Source: Wujia chipingensis
GTDB taxonomy: Bacteria > Bacillota > Clostridia > Lachnospirales > Lachnospiraceae
NCBI RefSeq assembly: GCF_014337155.1
Contig: NZ_CP060632.1
Location: 2,115,001 to 2,179,000 of the forward strand
Length of the DNA stretch: 64,000 nucleotides
Direction: 5' to 3'
A program made the translations under genes and the position numbers. Positions 1-8,728 of this stretch are shown here, piece by piece (positions within the stretch are counted from its first letter, which is position 1; each line of letters begins with the position of its first letter). Below the pieces are notes generated by a model. It ran no database searches and had not been told where the DNA came from. It saw only the letters and a program-made list of their open reading frames with translations.

Positions 1-1948
1 CAAGCACCTTCATAACCGAGATATTGGTTGCAGTTTCTGCGACGATCATGTTGATGATCAGATACAGCACAAATACTCCAAGCACAACACCTACGATCTC
101 AAATATAACCATGATCGTATGCATCGGTCCCATCATATTCTCCATCGTGTCTGCTGTGACAGTCATCGTTGTCTCGCTTGCCACGCGGTCTTTGTTGAGT
201 GACAATACATCCTTATCTATAATGCAGTTATAGGCATCACTGTCTACACCCGCCAGCGCCGTTGCATTTTCTCTTCCTGTGTACAGATAACAATGCGTAT
301 TGTCCGTCACGATGCCACTGATTGTTACCTTATGTTCTTTCAGATCTGCAATATTGCTGAAGGTAAGCGTATCACCTGTCTTTATACCATAGGTCTGTGC
401 AGCCGCACTTGTCAGATAATATTTGTCCAGATCAAGCGCGTCACCACCGTCCGTCTTGTCCGGGAAATATTTCGAATCCTTGCTGATTCCCTGTGCACAA
501 AGCTGTATGGTGTTTCCCTCTACCTCATAGTAATTCTGGAACAACGCCTCGCCCTGCTCCGGCGTGCCTTCCTCTAACGAATTCAGCCGGTACAGATATT
601 CGTACTTGATAGAGCTTGTAAGTCCTCCATGCATCAGCGTATCCAGACTGTCTTTCATAATAAATCCGGTCAGAATACAGAATGCAGCGACAGCCACACC
701 AAATGCCGTTACAATGCTTCTTCCCGGATGTCCGATCACGCTCCGCACCCGCATCTTTGTCTGTGTCTTTGCATGACTCTTCTTCATCACGCCAACTGTC
801 TTCGTATCTTTTCCTGTGTTTCTTAAGAGATCGACCGGTGACTTCTTCAAGAGCTTTGCCGCCTGGATTGCGATAGCCGCACAGTAAAGGACGGTTGGTA
901 CAACCAGTGCTATAACGATCGATGGTACATTGTAGGCCGGTGTATACGTAAGCTTTTCAAAATCATATTCGATATAGAATTTGCACAGTACCCCGGTCAA
1001 CGGAATGGACACAATCAAGCCAAGTACACTTCCAACAACTCCCGGCAGTACCCCATACCGCATATAATGTCTTATGATCTGCTTCTTGGAAAATCCGAGT
1101 GCCAGAAATGTTCCAAGCAGATACTGTTCCTGTCTGATATTTCTTCCAAGCACCATAACAACAAGCGTGATAATAATGATGAACATAACCGGTGCATACA
1201 TGGTTGCCATGTTCGTAACGGCATCTCCCTCATTGACCGGCATGGAGATTCGTGTGTTCGTGGTTGCCGCCATATAGCTTGCAATCACATAACCTTCATT
1301 TAACTTCTCACGGACTTCCTTGGAATTATCCTTGTTGTATTTGATAGAATAATAGCTTGTCTCATCTGCATCAATCTTGTCATATTCCTTGCGATCGACT
1401 ACGACAAGTGCAAATTTCTCACTATCAATATAGCCGGACAGTTTATCAAGCATATAGATATAATCTGCCTTCGTCGTGTAGGCAGATACTTTATAAGCAT
1501 ACGCCCCAAGGGAAATCGTATCTCCAACCCGGATGTCATGCATATCCGCAAAATCCTGTGTCAGAAGTGCTTCCCCGTCACCCGGTTCGTGTCCGTCCCG
1601 CACCTCACAGAGGTTCAGCTTCTCCGGCATCGGGAATACACGGATCGTAGCTCCTTTTAAATCCCCACTTTCCACATTTACATCCTTATACCGGCTGTGT
1701 TCCAGTATCACATCATATTCCTGTTCGAGCTTCTCCATATCTGCATCGGACAACGGCTGATAAGTGACAAACTCCGCATTCTCCGCCTTATAGTCCTTCA
1801 CAAAATCATCCACAACCTTTGTCAGTGTGTATCCGGTTGACACCGCGGCGACAATCACCATAGATGTCAGCATCGTAAGAATGATACTGATAATATAAAA
1901 CGCGATGTTTTTCTTTATGCTGCGCCCAGCTCTCTTATTGATCGTCAT
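1..1948 (-). CDS. ABC transporter permease, MacB/FtsX type (partial, C-terminus outside window)
   Basis: The reverse strand is open from an ATG at 1948 to the window edge, about 649 codons, so the C-terminus is missing. The N-terminus (MTINKRAGRSIKKN) is basic and followed by a membrane segment and a long extracytoplasmic domain. Next comes a first FtsX-type block of three or four membrane helices (around residues 240-360), a second extracytoplasmic domain, and the start of the last FtsX block, ending near ISVMKVL. This two-FtsX layout is typical of permeases that work with MacB/LolD-type ATPases in peptide or lipoprotein export or antibiotic resistance. The start lies one base past the stop of the ATPase gene, so the two are translationally coupled and surely one transporter. 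The substrate cannot be told. Confidence 0.9.
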   Translation of the reverse strand, partial: MTINKRAGRSIKKNIAFYIISIILTMLTSMVIVAAVSTGYTLTKVVDDFVKDYKAENAEFVTYQPLSDADMEKLEQEYDVILEHSRYKDVNVESGDLKGATIRVFPMPEKLNLCEVRDGHEPGDGEALLTQDFADMHDIRVGDTISLGAYAYKVSAYTTKADYIYMLDKLSGYIDSEKFALVVVDRKEYDKIDADETSYYSIKYNKDNSKEVREKLNEGYVIASYMAATTNTRISMPVNEGDAVTNMATMYAPVMFIIIITLVVMVLGRNIRQEQYLLGTFLALGFSKKQIIRHYMRYGVLPGVVGSVLGLIVSIPLTGVLCKFYIEYDFEKLTYTPAYNVPSIVIALVVPTVLYCAAIAIQAAKLLKKSPVDLLRNTGKDTKTVGVMKKSHAKTQTKMRVRSVIGHPGRSIVTAFGVAVAAFCILTGFIMKDSLDTLMHGGLTSSIKYEYLYRLNSLEEGTPEQGEALFQNYYEVEGNTIQLCAQGISKDSKYFPDKTDGGDALDLDKYYLTSAAAQTYGIKTGDTLTFSNIADLKEHKVTISGIVTDNTHCYLYTGRENATALAGVDSDAYNCIIDKDVLSLNKDRVASETTMTVTADTMENMMGPMHTIMVIFEIVGVVLGVFVLYLIINMIVAETATNISVMKVL

Positions 1949-1949
1949 A

Positions 1950-2648
1950 TTACAACTCCATCTCCTCTACTCGTTTCTTATCTACATTCTTCTGATTGGA
2001 TACAACCTTGCCATCCGTGATCCTGATGATCCGGTCTGCCATTCCGGCGATGTTCAGGTTGTGTGTAATAATCACGACCGTTGTCTTATAAGTATCATTC
2101 ATTTTCTGTACACGCTGCAATACATCCTTTGAGGATTTCGTATCAAGCGCACCGGTTAACTCGTCGCAGAGAAGGATATCCGGCTTCTTCACCATTGCCC
2201 GTGCGATGGCGACACGCTGCTGCTGACCACCGGAAAGTTCCTTTGGAAAATGTGTCTCATACTTCTTCAGTCCGAGCTCTTCGATCAGTGTGTCGGTACT
2301 GAGCGGCTCCTGCACAAGCTCTGCTGTCATCTCAATATTCTCACGCACGGTCAAATCCGGTGTCAGATTATAGGACTGGAATACGAATCCAAGCTTCTCC
2401 CTCCGATACAGTTCCAGCTCTTTGGCAGACATCTTCTCCAAGTCCGTTCCATCTACCAGCATGCTTCCCTCTGTCACCTTATCCAGACCGCCAAGGATAT
2501 TCAGCAATGTACTTTTACCACTTCCACTCGGACCTAAGATCACGGCGATCTCGCCCTTCTCTACCCCAAACTCGGCATGATCGAGCGCGAACATCGTTGC
2601 TTCTCCCTTTCCGTATTTCTTTACCAGATTTTTTCCTTCTATAAACAT
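1950..2648 (-). CDS. ABC transporter ATP-binding protein, LolD/MacB type
   Basis: This 232-residue cytoplasmic ATPase powers the permease encoded directly downstream. Walker A is GPSGSGKST (about residues 39-47), the ABC signature is LSGGQQQRVAIARA, Walker B is ILLCDELTGALD and the switch His is in IITHN. Length and motifs fit the LolD/MacB/SalX family. The start ATG follows an AGGGAGG-type ribosome site. The gene is first in a two-gene operon. Its promoter has -35 TTGACA and -10 TAACAT, with a 16-bp inverted repeat filling the spacer, so it is probably repressed by a dimeric regulator encoded elsewhere. Confidence 0.95.
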   Translation of the reverse strand: MFIEGKNLVKKYGKGEATMFALDHAEFGVEKGEIAVILGPSGSGKSTLLNILGGLDKVTEGSMLVDGTDLEKMSAKELELYRREKLGFVFQSYNLTPDLTVRENIEMTAELVQEPLSTDTLIEELGLKKYETHFPKELSGGQQQRVAIARAMVKKPDILLCDELTGALDTKSSKDVLQRVQKMNDTYKTTVVIITHNLNIAGMADRIIRITDGKVVSNQKNVDKKRVEEMEL

Positions 2649-2699
2649 TCTGCGTCCTCCCTGCTATATGCGAACATTTTTGTTATTTTATTCGCATAT

Positions 2700-2728
2700 A
2701 TGTTAGTTCTAACTAACTTATTTGTCAA
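2700..2728 (-). promoter_or_regulatory. Promoter with GTTAG-N6-CTAAC operator, ABC transporter
   Basis: On the minus strand TTGACA (2723-2728) and TAACAT (2700-2705) are 17 bp apart. The spacer is almost filled by a perfect inverted repeat, GTTAGTT-CT-AACTAAC (2702-2717). The same arrangement occurs at 15243-15271 and 16951-16979. A repressor bound here would block RNA polymerase directly. TetR or MarR type is an inference from the palindrome. Confidence 0.75.
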
Positions 2729-2849
2729 GAGGTTTTACGAATGTTTTTTGTTTTTTATTCGCATAGTGTACGTTTTTGTATAAATTGGTTGATATAGATG
2801 ACTGTTGCAGTGTGGTTTTTGCATGAATTTGGGGATATTGTTGACTGCT

Positions 2850-3073
2850 GTTGGGTGACTTTTTCTGATTGCTACTTTTTTACCCAACTATCTCTCATCT
2901 TTATTGGTGGGTTTGGGGAAATTTTTTGAAATTAGATTTTTTCACCCAGTGAAATTACCAGATTAACAATTATCATTGGGGGGATTTTTCGAATTACGAA
3001 AAATCCCCCAACCAGCTTGCTATATACATACTTTTATTGGGGAGAAAAAGTCAAAGAAAAAGAATTTCCCCAA
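2850..3073. repeat. Cluster of GGG/CCC-stem hairpins in AT-rich intergenic DNA
   Basis: The 435-bp gap between the ABC genes and the antiporter has no convincing ORF. It holds four successive stem-loops: GTTGGGT/ACCCAAC (2850-2856 with 2882-2888), a weaker TGGGT/ACCCA (2908-2912 with 2944-2948), a perfect 13-bp stem with a 5-nt loop (2979-2991 with 2997-3009), and TTGGGGA/TCCCCAA (3037-3043 with 3067-3073). Each has a G-rich left arm, an A/T-rich middle and a C-rich right arm. None is followed by a clear T tract. The last may still help to end the antiporter transcript. Confidence 0.6.
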
Positions 3074-3083
3074 CACACATCCT

Positions 3084-4013
3084 TTACATCATACACAGAT
3101 ACACGAAATACGCCACATAACATAGCAGCATGAAGATGCCGCATGGACGCCGCAGCTCCTTATGCTTATATGTTCCGATCCACAAGATCGCACCAACTAC
3201 AACCGCAATGATCGTATCTATGATGAATTTGCTCTCAAATGGCACTGTACAGATGAGTGCAGTTGTACCGATTACGAACAGGATATTGAAAATATTGCTG
3301 CCCACGATATTTCCGATTGCGATTCCCGCATTTCCTTTCCGTGCTGCTGTGACAGATGTCACAAGCTCCGGAAGTGAGGTGCCAAGTGCTACAATCGTAA
3401 GTCCGATAAACCGCTCGCTCATACCGAAATACCGTGCGATTGCAGATGCTCCGCTGACTGCGAAATCGCTTCCCTTTACAACGAGCACACCACCGATCAC
3501 CATGAAAAGAATACATTTCCATACCGGGTAATCCTTTGTTTCGCCTTCTTCCTCATTGGTTCCTTTCTTCGCCATCACAAACAGATAACCAAGATATAAC
3601 AGGAACAAAACCCAGAAAATAATACCTTCTACGAATGTCACTTCCCCACCGGTTATTCCAAATACCAGTAGTATAATCGTTACTACCATCATAAATGGTA
3701 TCTCATAACGAAACGTTGACGTCTGGATCGCTACATTCGTGATCACCGCTGTCACACCAAGAATGATCAGAACATTCAAGATATTACTTCCCACGATATT
3801 TCCAATCGTGATTCCCGCATTCTTCTGCAGCGCCGCCGTGATACTAACCGCCGCCTCCGGCATACTCGTTCCCATCGCTACAATCGTCAGACCGATGATA
3901 AGCTGCGGAATCCCGAGCTTCTTCGCGATACTCGCCGCCCCCTCCACAAACCAGTCTGCCCCCTTCACAAGAAACAAAAAACCTACCAACAAAATAACAA
4001 CCTTCAAGAACAT
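3084..4013 (-). CDS. CaCA-family cation antiporter (YrbG-like)
   Basis: This is a 309-residue integral membrane protein with about ten helices in two homologous halves. Each half carries the alpha-repeat signature: GTSMPEAAVS...GNIVGSN near residues 48-80 and GTSLPELVTS...GNIVGSN near residues 210-245. These acidic helices bind the cation in Ca2+/Na+(H+) exchangers. The gene is monocistronic, behind a yybP-ykoY-type riboswitch and terminator (4056-4180). Because that riboswitch class senses Mn2+, export of Mn2+ (or of both Mn2+ and Ca2+) is a reasonable inference. The family call is secure; the ion is not. Confidence 0.92.
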   Translation of the reverse strand: MFLKVVILLVGFLFLVKGADWFVEGAASIAKKLGIPQLIIGLTIVAMGTSMPEAAVSITAALQKNAGITIGNIVGSNILNVLIILGVTAVITNVAIQTSTFRYEIPFMMVVTIILLVFGITGGEVTFVEGIIFWVLFLLYLGYLFVMAKKGTNEEEGETKDYPVWKCILFMVIGGVLVVKGSDFAVSGASAIARYFGMSERFIGLTIVALGTSLPELVTSVTAARKGNAGIAIGNIVGSNIFNILFVIGTTALICTVPFESKFIIDTIIAVVVGAILWIGTYKHKELRRPCGIFMLLCYVAYFVYLCMM

Positions 4014-4055
4014 CCTTTCTACCTCTCTTTCTTTGTTTTATTTTGCAGTAGGTAT

Positions 4056-4093
4056 AAAAAAAGAGACTCCTACTGCGTAAACAGTAAAAGTCT
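4056..4093 (-). terminator. Riboswitch-controlled intrinsic terminator
   Basis: On the minus strand a 12-bp stem (AGACTTTTACTG with CAGTAGGAGTCT, two G-T pairs) is followed by C and seven T. Its 5' arm is the closing strand of the riboswitch aptamer, so aptamer closure and terminator formation exclude each other. Ligand binding should therefore turn the gene on. Confidence 0.85.
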
Positions 4094-4180
4094 CGCTATT
4101 TCATCACTTTCCGAGTTATATGTTTCAATAACTGTCTTGACGAAGAAGTGAACCGCAACCGGCAAGCTACTCCCTTTTTA
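4086..4180 (-). promoter_or_regulatory. yybP-ykoY (Mn2+) riboswitch aptamer
   Basis: The minus-strand leader begins AAAGGGAGTAGC, carries a CGTCAAGACAG loop in the middle and ends TAGCGAGACTTTT. This reproduces the conserved first loop, the GUCAA-like element and the closing UAGC-AGACCUUU strand known for the yybP-ykoY class, which senses Mn2+. The aptamer lies between a promoter and an overlapping terminator, upstream of the CaCA antiporter. Recognition is by motif memory; a covariance-model search (Rfam RF00080) would confirm it. Confidence 0.85.
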
Positions 4181-4187
4181 TATGTGT

Positions 4188-4216
4188 ATTCTAACAGATT
4201 GATTTTTATGAATCAA
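4188..4216 (-). promoter_or_regulatory. Promoter of riboswitch-antiporter transcript
   Basis: On the minus strand TTGATT (4211-4216) and TAGAAT (4188-4193) are 17 bp apart, placing the transcript start a few bases upstream of the aptamer. Confidence 0.6.
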
Positions 4217-4235
4217 GTACCAAAATAAATTTTGC

Positions 4236-5570
4236 TTATCGCGATATTTTATCACTTTTTACAATCAGTATGGATACAATCATAACGACTATCTCGGTAA
4301 TTGGAAACGCAATCCAGATTCCCCATATATGGAACAACAAATTGCAGACCCACATAACCGGAAGAAGCAGAACTGCCTGCCGCAGCAATTGAATCACAAT
4401 ACTCTGTATCAGTTTGTTCGTCGACTGCGCATAGGTAGCAGCCATCGTTGAAATCCCACTGAATATAAATCCGATTGCCATAATCCGCATAGCCGGAATG
4501 CCGAACTCCCGCATAGCTTTTGATGCAGAAAACAGTGCTAATATCTGATTGGGGAAAACCAACACCAACAATGTTCCAACTGCCATCATGCATGTCGCAA
4601 TCTTTCTTCCACTGCGATACGACTGCTGTAACCGATCTTTCTTTCCCGCGCCATAATTGAAGCTCATAATCGGCAGGCATCCCTGAATCAGACCATTTAC
4701 TGTCATAACAATCAGCTGCTGCACCTTGAAATACGCGCCGAAGAACGCCACTGCAGTGTCTGAATATGCTACCAGAAATATATTTACAAAGGTCACCATA
4801 AATGATCCAAGCGCATTCATGATAAAGGACGGCAGTCCGCTGGCAAACACATCACCTAACATCTTCCCCTCAATGCGGAATCCCTGGAACTGCAGACGCA
4901 CCTTCTGCTTCGTAAACAGAATCATAACCAATGCGATCAACATGGATAAAGTATATCCAAGCACCGTGGCAAGTGCCGCTCCTGCGATTCCCATTTTCGG
5001 GAATGGTCCAATCCCGAAGATCAACAACGGATCAAATATAAAATTAAATACAACTCCCGCAATCTGAAACCACATTGGAGCAAGCATATTTCCGGTCGCC
5101 TGCAACTCTTTCTGAATTAGAATATGCACCATATTCGGGATCTGCATAAATGCACATATCTGCATATAGGTCATGCCATAGGAGAATATCTGCGCATCAT
5201 TTGTAAAGGCACGATAGTACGGCTTCATGATTGCAAGCACGAACAGGTTCACGCATATTCCAAGAATCACAGAGACAATCAATCCAAGTGTTGCTACGCG
5301 GTCTGCCTTCTCCTGCCTTTTCTGTCCGAGATAACTGGCTATGCGTACATTCACACCGACGCCTAGCCAGATAGACAACGCATTCATCAAAGTTGTAATC
5401 GGGAAAGACAACGAAACTGCAGCCAACGCCTGCTCGTTGATTTTTGCAACAAACATACTATCCACCAGATTGTATGAATACTGCAAAAACATAGAGAATA
5501 ACGGCGGCATGGACATCTGCAAAATCAGCTTATTTATCGGTTCCTGTCCCATTTTGTTATCCGTTTCCAT
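4236..5570 (-). CDS. MATE-family efflux transporter
   Basis: This is a 444-residue, 12-helix membrane protein of the MATE/DinF superfamily, which exports cationic drugs or metabolites with Na+ or H+. The N-terminal segment GQEPINKLILQMSMPPLFSM and the internal pseudo-repeat in the second half are typical, as is the length. A longer in-frame start exists at 5708, but the ATG at 5570 has an AAGGAG site nine bases upstream and gives the family's usual N-terminus, and the extra segment would span the leader hairpin. A strong hairpin with T tract lies in the leader (5593-5623), so expression may be set by attenuation. Substrate unknown. Confidence 0.93.
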   Translation of the reverse strand: METDNKMGQEPINKLILQMSMPPLFSMFLQYSYNLVDSMFVAKINEQALAAVSLSFPITTLMNALSIWLGVGVNVRIASYLGQKRQEKADRVATLGLIVSVILGICVNLFVLAIMKPYYRAFTNDAQIFSYGMTYMQICAFMQIPNMVHILIQKELQATGNMLAPMWFQIAGVVFNFIFDPLLIFGIGPFPKMGIAGAALATVLGYTLSMLIALVMILFTKQKVRLQFQGFRIEGKMLGDVFASGLPSFIMNALGSFMVTFVNIFLVAYSDTAVAFFGAYFKVQQLIVMTVNGLIQGCLPIMSFNYGAGKKDRLQQSYRSGRKIATCMMAVGTLLVLVFPNQILALFSASKAMREFGIPAMRIMAIGFIFSGISTMAATYAQSTNKLIQSIVIQLLRQAVLLLPVMWVCNLLFHIWGIWIAFPITEIVVMIVSILIVKSDKISR

Positions 5571-5592
5571 AGTACCAGCTCCTTTCCAAAAT

Positions 5593-5623
5593 AAAAAGTC
5601 ACACCCAAACAAATGGGTGTGAC
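5593..5623 (-). terminator. Leader terminator-like hairpin (possible attenuator) of MATE gene
   Basis: A perfect 10-bp stem (GTCACACCCA with TGGGTGTGAC, 6-nt loop) is followed on the minus strand by TTTTTATTTT, between the predicted promoter (5666-5695) and the MATE start. An upstream leader segment GTGTGA (complement of 5645-5650) can pair with TCACAC of the 5' arm, which would undo the terminator. Confidence 0.7.
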
Positions 5624-5665
5624 GAAAATATTCATTAGAAAAATTCACACAAATTTTCTGCGCAC

Positions 5666-5695
5666 AGTATAGCACAGGTGTATTCAAAATGTAAA
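5666..5695 (-). promoter_or_regulatory. Promoter of MATE gene
   Basis: TTTACA (5690-5695) and TATACT (5666-5671) on the minus strand, 18 bp apart. Transcription would start near 5659, leaving a leader of about 90 nt that includes the hairpin at 5593-5623. Confidence 0.55.
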
Positions 5696-5786
5696 TATAC
5701 ATGTTCACTCATGCCACAGCCGGAATCCGCGACAGATACCCGTTTCAGAATTGTCAATTTGCATGACATTCCTGCGATTCCGAATA

Positions 5787-5816
5787 TTGCCAGATCATCT
5801 CCAACTATTGTATAGT
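5787..5816 (+). promoter_or_regulatory. Promoter of amidohydrolase gene
   Basis: TTGCCA (5787-5792) and TATAGT (5811-5816) with an 18-bp spacer, 30 bp upstream of the start codon. An imperfect TGTCA-N7-TGACA inverted repeat lies further upstream (about 5752-5768) and might be a regulator site. Confidence 0.5.
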
Positions 5817-5846
5817 GGACATAGAATTAAGAACGGAGGGCTGCTT

Positions 5847-7127
5847 ATGAATTACGCATTTACAAATGGAAAGATACTGGATGGAACCAAAGACATGCAG
5901 GTGCAGACCGGACTTTGCATCCTCGTACAGGATGGCACGATCACCGATATCGTACCGGATACAACCGACCTTGCCGGCTACAAAACCATAGATTTACAGG
6001 GACGCTATATCATGCCCGGACTCATCAACATGCATGTGCATCTTGCCGGAAATGGAAAGCCACAGAAAAAACAGCGCGACAATGAAAAACTCGTAAAGAA
6101 GATAATGCGTTCTTCCCTGACACGTGCCATCGCTTACAAGATGGTTTCCGGCTTTGCGAAGGATGAACTGTTAAGTGGTGTCACGACGATCCGGACGGTC
6201 GGCGGACTCGGAAGCTTCGACACCCGCCTGCGGGATGAGATCGCTGCCGGAACAAAGGTTGGTCCGCGTATCCTTGCCGCCAACGAGGGCATCTCGGTTC
6301 CAGGTGGACACATGGCAGGTTCGGTTGCGATTGCCGCTGCCTGCATCCCGGAAGCACTTGCGCATCTCGAACAGTCAAAGAAGGAAAAGGTTGATTTAGT
6401 GAAGCTCATGATTACCGGCGGTGTGTTAGACGCCAAAGAAAAGGGTGTCCCGGGCGAGCTGAAGATGTCGCCGGATATGGTGCGTGCCGTCTGCGACAAA
6501 GCACATGCCGACGGCTATATCGTTTCCGCCCATGTGGAATCTCCGGAGGGTGTCCGCGTGGCTCTGGAAAATGGTGTCGACTCGATCGAGCACGGTGCGA
6601 AGATGGATGATGCGATGATCGAATTATTCAAGGAACGCGGTGCATTCCTCTGCACAACGATCTCACCGGCTCTGCCATATGCGCTCTTCGACCGCTCTAT
6701 CACAAATGCGACCGAAGTCGAGCAATATAACGGCAATGTCGTATTCGAAGGAATCGTGGATTGCTCCAAGAAGGCACTGGCAAACGATATTCCGGTTGTA
6801 CTTGGCAATGATGTCGGCTGCCCATGGATCACGCAGTACGATTTCTGGCGTGAGCTTTATTACTTCCACAAATACGCAGGTGCCTCGAATGCATTTGCAC
6901 TTTATACGGCAACCGCGCGAAGCGCCGAGCTTGCCGGAATCGGCGATATCACGGGATCGATTGAAAAGGGGAAAGCAGCCGATCTGATTGTCACTGCGAA
7001 GAATCCTTTAGATGATCTGCGTGCACTCCGCAACGTAGATATGGTGGTTGCCAGAGGCACGATCATCGACCATCCGAAGATTAAAAAGAAAAAACAGGTG
7101 GAAGCAGAACTGGATAAATTCCTGTAA
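5847..7127 (+). CDS. Metal-dependent amidohydrolase (imidazolonepropionase-like)
   Basis: This 426-residue cytoplasmic hydrolase belongs to the amidohydrolase superfamily. Visible metal and catalytic positions are HVH (in MHVHLAG, near residue 65), Lys in KLMITGG, His in SAHVESPEG, His in SIEHGAKMDD and Asp in LGNDVGCPW, in the order expected for a TIM-barrel enzyme with a bridging carboxylated Lys. The C-terminal KGKAADLIVTAKNPLDD is the usual beta-sandwich segment. Relatives include prolidase-like and imidazolonepropionase-like enzymes acting on cyclic amides or dipeptides; the substrate is not evident. ATG 5847 was chosen for its GGAGGG site; an earlier in-frame ATG at 5751 lies upstream of the promoter. 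Monocistronic, flanked by minus-strand genes. Confidence 0.9.
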   Translation: MNYAFTNGKILDGTKDMQVQTGLCILVQDGTITDIVPDTTDLAGYKTIDLQGRYIMPGLINMHVHLAGNGKPQKKQRDNEKLVKKIMRSSLTRAIAYKMVSGFAKDELLSGVTTIRTVGGLGSFDTRLRDEIAAGTKVGPRILAANEGISVPGGHMAGSVAIAAACIPEALAHLEQSKKEKVDLVKLMITGGVLDAKEKGVPGELKMSPDMVRAVCDKAHADGYIVSAHVESPEGVRVALENGVDSIEHGAKMDDAMIELFKERGAFLCTTISPALPYALFDRSITNATEVEQYNGNVVFEGIVDCSKKALANDIPVVLGNDVGCPWITQYDFWRELYYFHKYAGASNAFALYTATARSAELAGIGDITGSIEKGKAADLIVTAKNPLDDLRALRNVDMVVARGTIIDHPKIKKKKQVEAELDKFL

Positions 7128-7134
7128 AATACTT

Positions 7135-8694
7135 CTACAACAGTCCTGCAAATAACCGCATGAATAATTGTCCCAGACGCAGATACGCACTGCGTCCGGA
7201 ACAATATTTTTCTGTCACTTCCCTGCTCTCCTGCATCGTTTTCTCCAGATCATGCCGGATAGATAATACAGCAGGATTGTCAACTATGAAACAGCCGTTC
7301 TCAAAATGATGATACAGGCTCCTGTAATCCAGATTGATTGTTCCGCAGGTTGCCATACAATCATCTGCCACACTCATTTTCGCATGGCAAAATCCCGGTG
7401 TCCACTCATAGATCCGCACTCCATGCTTAACCAATCCGTGATAAAACGAACGCGTAACGTTGTAAATCAGCTTCTTATCCGGAATTCCCGGCGTGACAAT
7501 CCGTACATCCACGCCCCTCTTTGCTGCCAGACATAATGCATGTGTCATCTCATCCGTGATAATGAGATAAGGTGTGATAAACCAGCAGTATTTCTCTGCT
7601 TTATTTATGATACTGATATAGACTTCCTCTCCAACCTGTTCATCATCGGTTGGAATATCTGCATACGGCTGCACGAAGCCAGCCTGTCTTGCCCGGTAGC
7701 CGGACGGTGTAAGGTATTTCTCAACATCCACATCATCCGCATCCTTGTCACTCACGGCGTTCCACATCTCCAGAAACGTCACGGTCAGGGATTTTACCGC
7801 ATCTCCTTCCAAACGAATACCTGTATCCTTCCACATACCGTATGGCTGGGTCATATTAAAATACTCATTTGCGAGATTATACCCTCCGGTAAATCCTACC
7901 TTACCGTCAATCACCGTAATCTTACGATGATCCCGGTTATTTAAAAACATATTTAATCCAGGGGTAAATGGATTAAACACTCTGCACCGGATACCGACTT
8001 TTTCCATCTTTTTAATAAAATCTGTATTGATAAATCCAATTGACCCCATATCATCATAGAATACGCGGACTTCCACTCCCGCCTTTACGCGGTCTTCCAA
8101 TACTTCCTGTACCATATGCCACGCTTCCGCATCCTCGATTGCATGATATTCCATAAAGATAAAATGTTCTGCCTTCGCCAGATCTGCAAGCTGCGCATGA
8201 AGCCCCTTGATTGCTTCATCATAATATGTGATATCTGTATTCCGGTACACCGGATAGCTTGAATTTCTCTGTATATACGTGGAGATACTTCCGGCTTTGG
8301 GGAGTTGCAAACGTAATCTTTCCAGATTATCTCTGTTAGCCGGAATCAATGGGAAAAGGCGGCTGTCGATTTTCTCATACCGTTTGCGCATCTTCCGTGT
8401 GCCACCATTTAAACCAATCAGCAGATATAACGCAACACCCATGATCGGGAATATCAGTATCAGAATAATCCACGGCATCTTCATGGATGAGGTCTGATCT
8501 GACGCATATAATGCCAATACAAGGATTGTTCCAAGCAAACGTGTCAGAAGATTTACAATCTCTGCATATTCGTTCAGTCTTGTTATCATGGAGACCATAA
8601 ATATAACTTCAAGCAAAATACACACGGCACAAAAACATAACCGTTTAATCCCGTTTTTTGTTTTGGCTTTCCCTTCTAACGTATTTTTCTGCAT
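7135..8694 (-). CDS. cls: Cardiolipin synthase (phospholipase D family)
   Basis: This 519-residue membrane enzyme joins two phosphatidylglycerol molecules into cardiolipin and glycerol. Two N-terminal membrane helices (about residues 17-38 and 45-85) precede two phospholipase D domains, each with an HKD motif: HRKITVIDGK near residue 258 and HAKMSVADD near residue 435. Order, spacing and length match bacterial ClsA-type enzymes. The gene follows the LUD protein gene by 34 bp on the same strand, so they may share a transcript. It converges with the plus-strand amidohydrolase gene with only a few bases between. Confidence 0.93.
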   Translation of the reverse strand: MQKNTLEGKAKTKNGIKRLCFCAVCILLEVIFMVSMITRLNEYAEIVNLLTRLLGTILVLALYASDQTSSMKMPWIILILIFPIMGVALYLLIGLNGGTRKMRKRYEKIDSRLFPLIPANRDNLERLRLQLPKAGSISTYIQRNSSYPVYRNTDITYYDEAIKGLHAQLADLAKAEHFIFMEYHAIEDAEAWHMVQEVLEDRVKAGVEVRVFYDDMGSIGFINTDFIKKMEKVGIRCRVFNPFTPGLNMFLNNRDHRKITVIDGKVGFTGGYNLANEYFNMTQPYGMWKDTGIRLEGDAVKSLTVTFLEMWNAVSDKDADDVDVEKYLTPSGYRARQAGFVQPYADIPTDDEQVGEEVYISIINKAEKYCWFITPYLIITDEMTHALCLAAKRGVDVRIVTPGIPDKKLIYNVTRSFYHGLVKHGVRIYEWTPGFCHAKMSVADDCMATCGTINLDYRSLYHHFENGCFIVDNPAVLSIRHDLEKTMQESREVTEKYCSGRSAYLRLGQLFMRLFAGLL

Positions 8695-8728
8695 AATAAT
8701 TTCCTCTCATAAATTCCTGGCAAATGCA

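Noticed and set aside
3130..3531. 133-codon plus-strand ORF opposite the CaCA gene
   Set aside because: It is the mirror of a well-supported membrane protein gene and has no ribosome site or family match.
5571..5708. In-frame extension of the MATE protein to 5708
   Set aside because: It spans the leader hairpin and predicted promoter; the ATG at 5570 has AAGGAG and fits the family.
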